From the NCBI RefSeq assembly GCF_000499385.1, contig NW_013651811.1:62001-126000 (forward strand): a DNA stretch of 64,000 nucleotides, read 5' to 3'. Position numbers and translations under genes: made by a program. The notes beneath the pieces are model-generated. The model did no database searches. It was given only the letters and a program-made list of their open reading frames with translations, and was not told where the DNA came from. This DNA comes from Eimeria necatrix (lineage: Eukaryota > Apicomplexa > Conoidasida > Eucoccidiorida > Eimeriidae). Shown here piece after piece: positions 51,441 through 64,000 of the stretch (position 1 is the first letter of the stretch; the number at the start of each line of letters is the position of its first letter).

Positions 51441-54067
51441 CTTCAGCACTGCAGTGGAGTGACGGGGCCAACAGGAGGACGCCTGAAAACGGCAGCAGAA
51501 TTGGAGGGAGCACGTGAATTGAATGCTGCGGAAGCAGCCAGACTGGACCAAAATGGGAGGCTTCGGGAGTCGCTATGTTCACAACAAAGCTGCCGACAAA
51601 TACACTATGCATGCACCACAAAAAACAAACAAAAAAGCTACCACCCCCAGTTTCCTCCTCGCCAGCCTCTTTACTTCCACTCCCCCTTCGTTCTGCACAT
51701 GCAAGTCTGCTAATTTGCGGCCACGAGTACGCTTCGCGAGCAACTCAGCAGCCGCGCGACCCAATCCACGCAACAAAAAACGACAAAACAACTAGTGTGG
51801 ATTCCAAGACTTGCTTCCCCACTATGTGAGGCGGGAATCTGATTCTATGCAAACATTAAGCAATGCTTAGGAGCCGAAGCTTCCGCAGCTTTCAATCGCC
51901 CATAAGGCACCCAGGGCTTCCGCTTAAATCCGCAGGGACAGGCCTTGTTGGCTGGGCGTCTCCAGCCAGGAACACGGTAAGACCTCGCTAAGGGGGCAAT
52001 TTGCTTTTGAAGTATTTGTAGCGATAAATCCAATGCATAAGCGAGAAGTCAACTGCACGAAGTGCTAAGACGTTTTGAGACACAGAGGGCGCGCAACGCC
52101 GTGGATGCACGTCAACCGTCGCTGAAGTCCCGTGCGTGCCTTCCTTACATAAATTCAAATGAATTCGCCTTTGTTTTCCTTTTAGCCGCAAATTAAAAAC
52201 AACAAAATGAGGCCGCTTGTCACCTCCTGCTCGAACTGTGGAGCGGTTCTGGACCACGCGCCGGGAAAGCGGGTACCTGTTCCCGCACGGCAGCCCCCTT
52301 CAGGCCTCAGCAGCGCACACAGCATGGGCGTGCGCAAGGCGGTTTCTTAGAGTATTTCTTCTGAAAGATATTTGTAGATCGAGCGAAATCCAAACATCCT
52401 AGACATTTCAACCTACTTGCCTTTCTTTCTTTCGCCACTGTTCCCCAGATCCTGCCCAGCCCTTGGCACAGCCCCCACCCCACAAAAAATTGCTTTCTGG
52501 GACGCTCTCAGGCGGCCTTGAAAGCCAACCAAAGAAACATTGACCAGATTTAGTGAATACTTTGTAAGATCGAGGGTAATGAATAACAAGGCAGGCAAAG
52601 CATACTGTAAGGGCGAAATGCCGGGTGGTGAGCGGCCGCAGGAAAGCAGCATCGACAGTATCGCGGTATTTAAGTTTGTACATGTGTTGTATAGTGCAAG
52701 GAATTAGCCAGAGCTTCATTTCCTGAAGAAAATGTAACTACTACACCTTAACCAGCCTATACTACCTCATGCCCTGGGAAGCTCTGCTTTAGCTTTTTTT
52801 TTCGTGCTGGCAGCGTTGCCCACCATAAGTTACCGCAATAAAGTGTGTGTACTTCCTTCTGCACCGGAAACTAGGCTTTTCTGCGGTATATGTTGAGTAG
52901 TTAAGGTCTCTTGAGGCAATGTTGGCGCAAAGTGGTCCCTTGGGAACGTACTTATGTCGGGCAGTTCCCTTATGCTGGCCTCTACAAACTAGTGCCACGC
53001 TTCGATGCTGCTTCGAAAAACGGAATAATGCGGTTTAAATACATGTAACAATTGAAGGTTTTGCATTAAGTAGAAAATACAGATTTATAGCACTTGGAGA
53101 GATCACGGGCTGCAGCTCTGGGGTTAGGCTGATGCCGATTTGCAGGCAGTGGCAACGTCGATGAGAGGGGTTCCTTTCCATTCGAGAATGCAAAGTGCTT
53201 CCGGGTATCTTAGTTTGGTGTAGTTTCCTTTCAAGAGGGCAAGATGATTCCGGGTATCTTAGTTCAGTGCTTCTTAACACAACAAAGCATCTTGAATTCA
53301 TTAGACGCATGTGGAGGTGGTTTCCATGTGCGTGAGATTGATGTGTCTGGGTGAGGCCATATATACTCATGCGCCTGCGCAGCAGAAATAATATGTGGGT
53401 TACAGCACGATCCAGATTCAGCAAAGAGAGAAACTGATGTACATTTATGGAGAGTGGGCCTTCTTGTATTTTTCGAATCGCATGCACGGGGGAGCTCACG
53501 CTTCAAATAAAGGCTGTAAATTTTGAATAACTTGCTGAGCCGCAACTTCCAGTTTTCCAAGGTAAGGCAGAAGCCGCAAAAATGAATATGCGGACACAAC
53601 CCCAACAGCTGGGTCAAGGAATGAAGTTGGCCTTTTGGGGAACAAAAGCAACTCTTGTGCTTCTGCTTCTAACTAGCGTAGAATTCAGTGACTTGGGTTT
53701 TCCCCGCAATTCAAGGGACGCCAAGATGCAGCAAAGCCCACGGGAAAATCCCTAAACCACTTTTTCTGCCTAAACGACTTCGTGTTCAACTGAAGAACGC
53801 GGCTTGAGACAAGGCAAAAATGAACTTCAGTAGCTGCAGCTCATTCCACTGGCACTTCAGGCTCTGCGCCAGGCCAGTCGAAGCCAGGTGAGAAATATTT
53901 AGGCAAAAAACTGTTCGGGCAAAAAAAACCACTTGATTATTTCTGAAGAATGGCCGAAACTTGCAGCAGGCTTTCTGCTGCTGTGCTGGTTGGTGTATAT
54001 GCATATCTCTATATCTTTTCCACACGCATACGAATATACATATCTATAACACTGTATTTCGATAAAA

Positions 54068-54121
54068 GGGAATATATGAGCATGCGAGGCTATCGGGAAT
54101 ATATGAACATGCGAGGCTATA
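54068..54121 (+). repeat. 27-bp tandem repeat, two copies
   Basis: The unit GGGAATATATGAGCATGCGA plus 7 bases is repeated at 54095 with one or two substitutions. Confidence 0.85.
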
Positions 54122-54523
54122 CAATCTCATCGATGAATGGGGAATTGAGGCAAAGTGTTGAGGTCGAGCCTCGCATTCACAAGTGCTGCGGCAGCTGCAG
54201 CGCAGCACAACCCCTTTTCGCCACTATGACAGAGGGGATGAAGCTTAACTGGAATGATTGCGATACAAAGGGCTTTTAGTCACTTTTGTGGTAGTTAGCA
54301 GCTCCGAGGCCTTGTTCCACTCTAGGCTGCAGTCGCAGCTCCAAGAAAGTGGAATAATCCATAGAAAGCCCCCTTCACCAGCAGCGAGTGCGAGCACCCT
54401 CTCATCATGAATGAAACAGACGATGCAAGAAACAGGAAATTGAAACCTAGAGGCGACTGGCAGGCAACGCAGAGCTTCCCGCTGCGGTGCAGCTTGTGGT
54501 GCAGCGCCAGTGTGTGAAAGAGA

Positions 54524-54621
54524 GAAGCAAATGTGAATTATGGGAAAAGAGAGGAACAAATATGCATTGTGTGAAGCAAATGTGAATTGTGGGGAAAGAG
54601 AGGAACAAATATGCATTGTGT
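54524..54621 (+). repeat. 49-bp tandem repeat, two copies
   Basis: Copies start at 54524 and 54573 with gaagcaaatgtgaatt and continue through gagaggaacaaatatgcatt. They differ at a few bases, and a partial third copy may follow. Confidence 0.85.
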
Positions 54622-55545
54622 GAAAAGATAAAAACAAAATAGGCCGTAAAGAGCCGGGAACTGAGGGCTGGAGCATTCTGTGCAGTATCCACACGGCATT
54701 GTATGCTCAATTTGAGATGGCTCGAAACCCGCGAAAGGCTTTTCTGAACACCAGCGCATTAAGCAGCTTTCTTACTCTGGTTGCTGCAGAAAAGACTGGA
54801 ACATTTATTATTTATTTCCGGAGAGGTGCAAATTAATTTTGCATGCAACGCAGCTGAGCAGCGGCTAGGTGGGGGATTAGCTTAAAAAGGGCTTCTAAGG
54901 CAACTTCCCAGCAGGATTTTCCTTATGGGTTTATGAAGGGTTTTCGTTGGCCCAAAAAGCCTAAGGCAGCATTTAATGCCATTCTGATTGCCCAAGATCT
55001 TGTCTAAGTGACAGATAATGTCCTTTTCCTACAAAGGACATTTTTGAGGAAAAGATAAGTGCTTCTGGCCTCGAAAACTCGGCTCAGCTACCCATTGCTG
55101 CGGCCCTGGCCAAGGGTTTTCTTTTCTGCTGCTGCTCAGGGCTGCTGCACTTCTTTCATGGTCCATTAGTCTATTTTATTCCCCCGAAGCTTTTCTTTTC
55201 TCGGCTTTCTTGCCCCCAAGGGAGTCCCAAAAGCCATTCTTTTGCATTCCTTTTCAGGCTCAAATCTAGCAGCAAAGAAATACCCAGCGTCTTCTTACGG
55301 GGCAACTCTGGGGACCCTGGCAGGATGGAGGCTTCGCATTTCCTCACCCATTTGCTTGTCTTTACTGTTCTACTGGAAATGTCATTTGCGCCTTTTGGCC
55401 TTTCTGATCAGCATTCAATTCTGTTCTTGCAAAGTGCTTATCACTTAAGCTCATAAAGTGGTTTAGAGCTCTGCTTACTGCTGCTACTTCACGTGGCCCA
55501 GTCCTTGGGACCCTCACTCCCCAGGTATTTCAAATTTTGAAAACC

Positions 55546-55584
55546 ACAATATATATATTATATATATGCATACATATATATATA
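55546..55584. repeat. AT dinucleotide microsatellite
   Basis: Alternating TA runs interrupted by a short gcatac segment. Confidence 0.8.
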
Positions 55585-55679
55585 TCTAGGGCCTCCTACA
55601 ACAACAACCCCACCCCTACACAGCAGTTTCAAAGTTTTGCTGCGTCAGCTATGCGGTTAAGGCTTCTCTCAGGAGCGCC

Positions 55680-56311
55680 CCTAGGGTTTAGGGTTTGGAG
55701 TTTACGGTTTAGGCCTGCTAGCTAGCGTTGCGCACTCGGGGGCCCCCTTAGCCTGCACTGCTCTATGGTCACTCGGCGCTGCCGTGCCTGGGAAATGGAA
55801 CTTCCCAAGTACTCAGCAGCCGCTTAAGCCGGTGTAAAACCCAGAAAGCTTGCACCGAAGTGGCTTTGGAGGTTTCCTTCTTCACCAAAATGTGATCTGT
55901 CAGCTTTTTAATGCCCCGTTTGCTGCAATTCGCGTTGGTTCGAGCCTCGCAGAACATCGAAGCGAGCCGCGCGTCCGAAACCCTACACCCTAAACCCTCA
56001 GGTCTAAACCCTGGGGGCCAAAACCTAGGCCCTGAACTCTAAACCCTAAACCCTATTTCGGCGTCTAGGCACACAGCCAGTCATTTTGTCAAGCTGCAGT
56101 AAGTCCCACACAAGAAGCGTTGCCTGCTGGCCCCACCTTAAGCTCAACCCTAAATCCGAGCTCCAAACCCTAAACCCTGGGTACCGAATCGGGACAAATG
56201 AGGCTCAAATCTAGACCCATATGCTTGCAAATATTCAAGACTCAATGGGAAATTACATTACTTGGAAGAGAACTGTGGACTCCAAACCCTAAACCCTAAA
56301 CCCTTGAGGGT
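55680..56311. repeat. Scattered telomere-like AAACCCT/TTTAGGG islands upstream of MCM6
   Basis: Short arrays at about 55683-55712 (G-strand), 55977-56054, 56159-56179 and 56283-56305 (C-strand). They precede the denser arrays inside the MCM6 introns. Confidence 0.85.
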
Positions 56312-56640
56312 GTTACTACCACCCAGCAACACCCTCGCAGCCGCCTGGTGGCTTTGGGTTTCGGGTTGGGCTCCCCAGGGCCTGGCTAATTTGCACAGGC
56401 GCACATCTTCTGCCGTGTTAGTGAAAAATTAATTTATTTTTAATTATTTAGCCACATCTAAAAACTGAAAGACCTAAATTCAGGCGCTAGGCTCACTGCG
56501 CCTGAGCTCCTCCTTCTTCAGCCCGCGGGGCCCTACCCCTCCCCCCCTAACTTCTGTCTTTTGCGGCTGCTTCCCCCACAGCAGCAACAGCAGCAGCAGC
56601 AGCGGCAGCGGCAACGGCAGCCGCAGCAGCAGCAGCAGCA

Positions 56641-63738
<7,098 letters not shown>

Positions 63739-63763
63739 GTGAGTGTTTTAGTGGATTGTTTGA

Positions 63764-63821
63764 AAAATAAATAAATAAATAGATAAATGTATAGACATAT
63801 AAATAAATAAATAAATAATAA
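63764..63821 (+). repeat. AAAT tetranucleotide microsatellite
   Basis: Runs of aaataaataaat interrupted by a short gataaatgtatagacat segment, in the presumed last visible intron of MCM6. Confidence 0.85.
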
Positions 63822-64000
63822 CTTAATTTTCCAACCATCAACCAACCCTTTACCGGTTTGGGGGGGCGGCAAATGCCGGAAATTTTGCAAAGCGGCACTG
63901 CAGCAGCAGCAGCAGCGCTGATCGCAGCAGCATAAATTTGAAACCAAAAGACTTCAACTGAGAGGAAGAGAGCTAAGCCGCAGCAGCAACAGCAGCAGCA

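Larger units (their letters stand above)
51441..56640. other. Long gene-poor region with minor repeats
   Basis: About 5.2 kb. Open frames are short and without motifs, and I call no gene. It contains 27-bp and 49-bp tandem repeats, an AT microsatellite, and telomere-like islands beginning at about 55.68 kb. The ROPK promoter should lie near 51.45-51.8 kb and the MCM6 promoter near 56.3-56.6 kb, both from layout only. An AT-rich patch (about 56421-56456) lies some 200 bp upstream of the MCM6 start. Confidence 0.5.

Overview
The window looks like nuclear DNA of a coccidian apicomplexan, most likely Eimeria. The evidence is intron-rich eukaryotic genes, two rhoptry-kinase-family (ROPK) genes, pervasive CAG/CTG trinucleotide runs giving poly-Gln, poly-Ala and poly-Ser tracts, and abundant telomere-like AAACCCT/TTTAGGG arrays inside the chromosome. 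This combination is known for Eimeria; the species call is inference.

Layout. 1-11.7 kb (+) is the 3' part of a very large multi-exon gene of unknown function, built from repeated beta-rich modules and helical segments. 12.0-15.05 kb (-) is a diphthamide synthetase (DPH6-like). 16.3-19.9 kb (-) is a 14-exon VPS4 AAA ATPase with an N-terminal MIT domain. 20.7-22.7 kb (+) is a six-exon DNAJC9-like J protein. 24.0-27.1 kb (-) is a Pro/Gln-rich protein ending in a GYF domain. 29.6-31.3 kb (-) is a ROPK. 35.1-39.8 kb (-) is a MYST-family histone acetyltransferase. 40.9-42.3 kb (+) is a mitochondrial-type ribosomal protein bS16. 43-47.5 kb (-) holds two low-complexity hypothetical genes. 49.9-51.4 kb (-) is a second, more degenerate ROPK pseudokinase. 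56.6 kb to beyond the right edge (+) is MCM6 with at least 19 exons.

The gene models for DPH6, VPS4, DNAJC9-like, GYF, MYST, bS16 and MCM6 were spliced by hand. Every listed exon joins in phase and restores family motifs across the junctions. These genes do not form a pathway. They are ordinary housekeeping functions (replication, chromatin, translation-factor modification, ESCRT, mitochondrial translation) interleaved with parasite-specific kinases.

The sequence alternates between repeat-poor blocks (1-24 kb, 27-34.7 kb, 47.6-55.6 kb) and repeat-rich blocks (24.7-25.6 kb, 34.7-47.5 kb, 55.7-64 kb). The most striking feature is in MCM6. Its introns carry telomere-like arrays that usually read AAACCCT right after the 5' splice site and TTTAGGG just before the 3' splice site, so six introns have complementary ends. 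GC-AG introns also look unusually frequent: 5 of 52 introns modelled.
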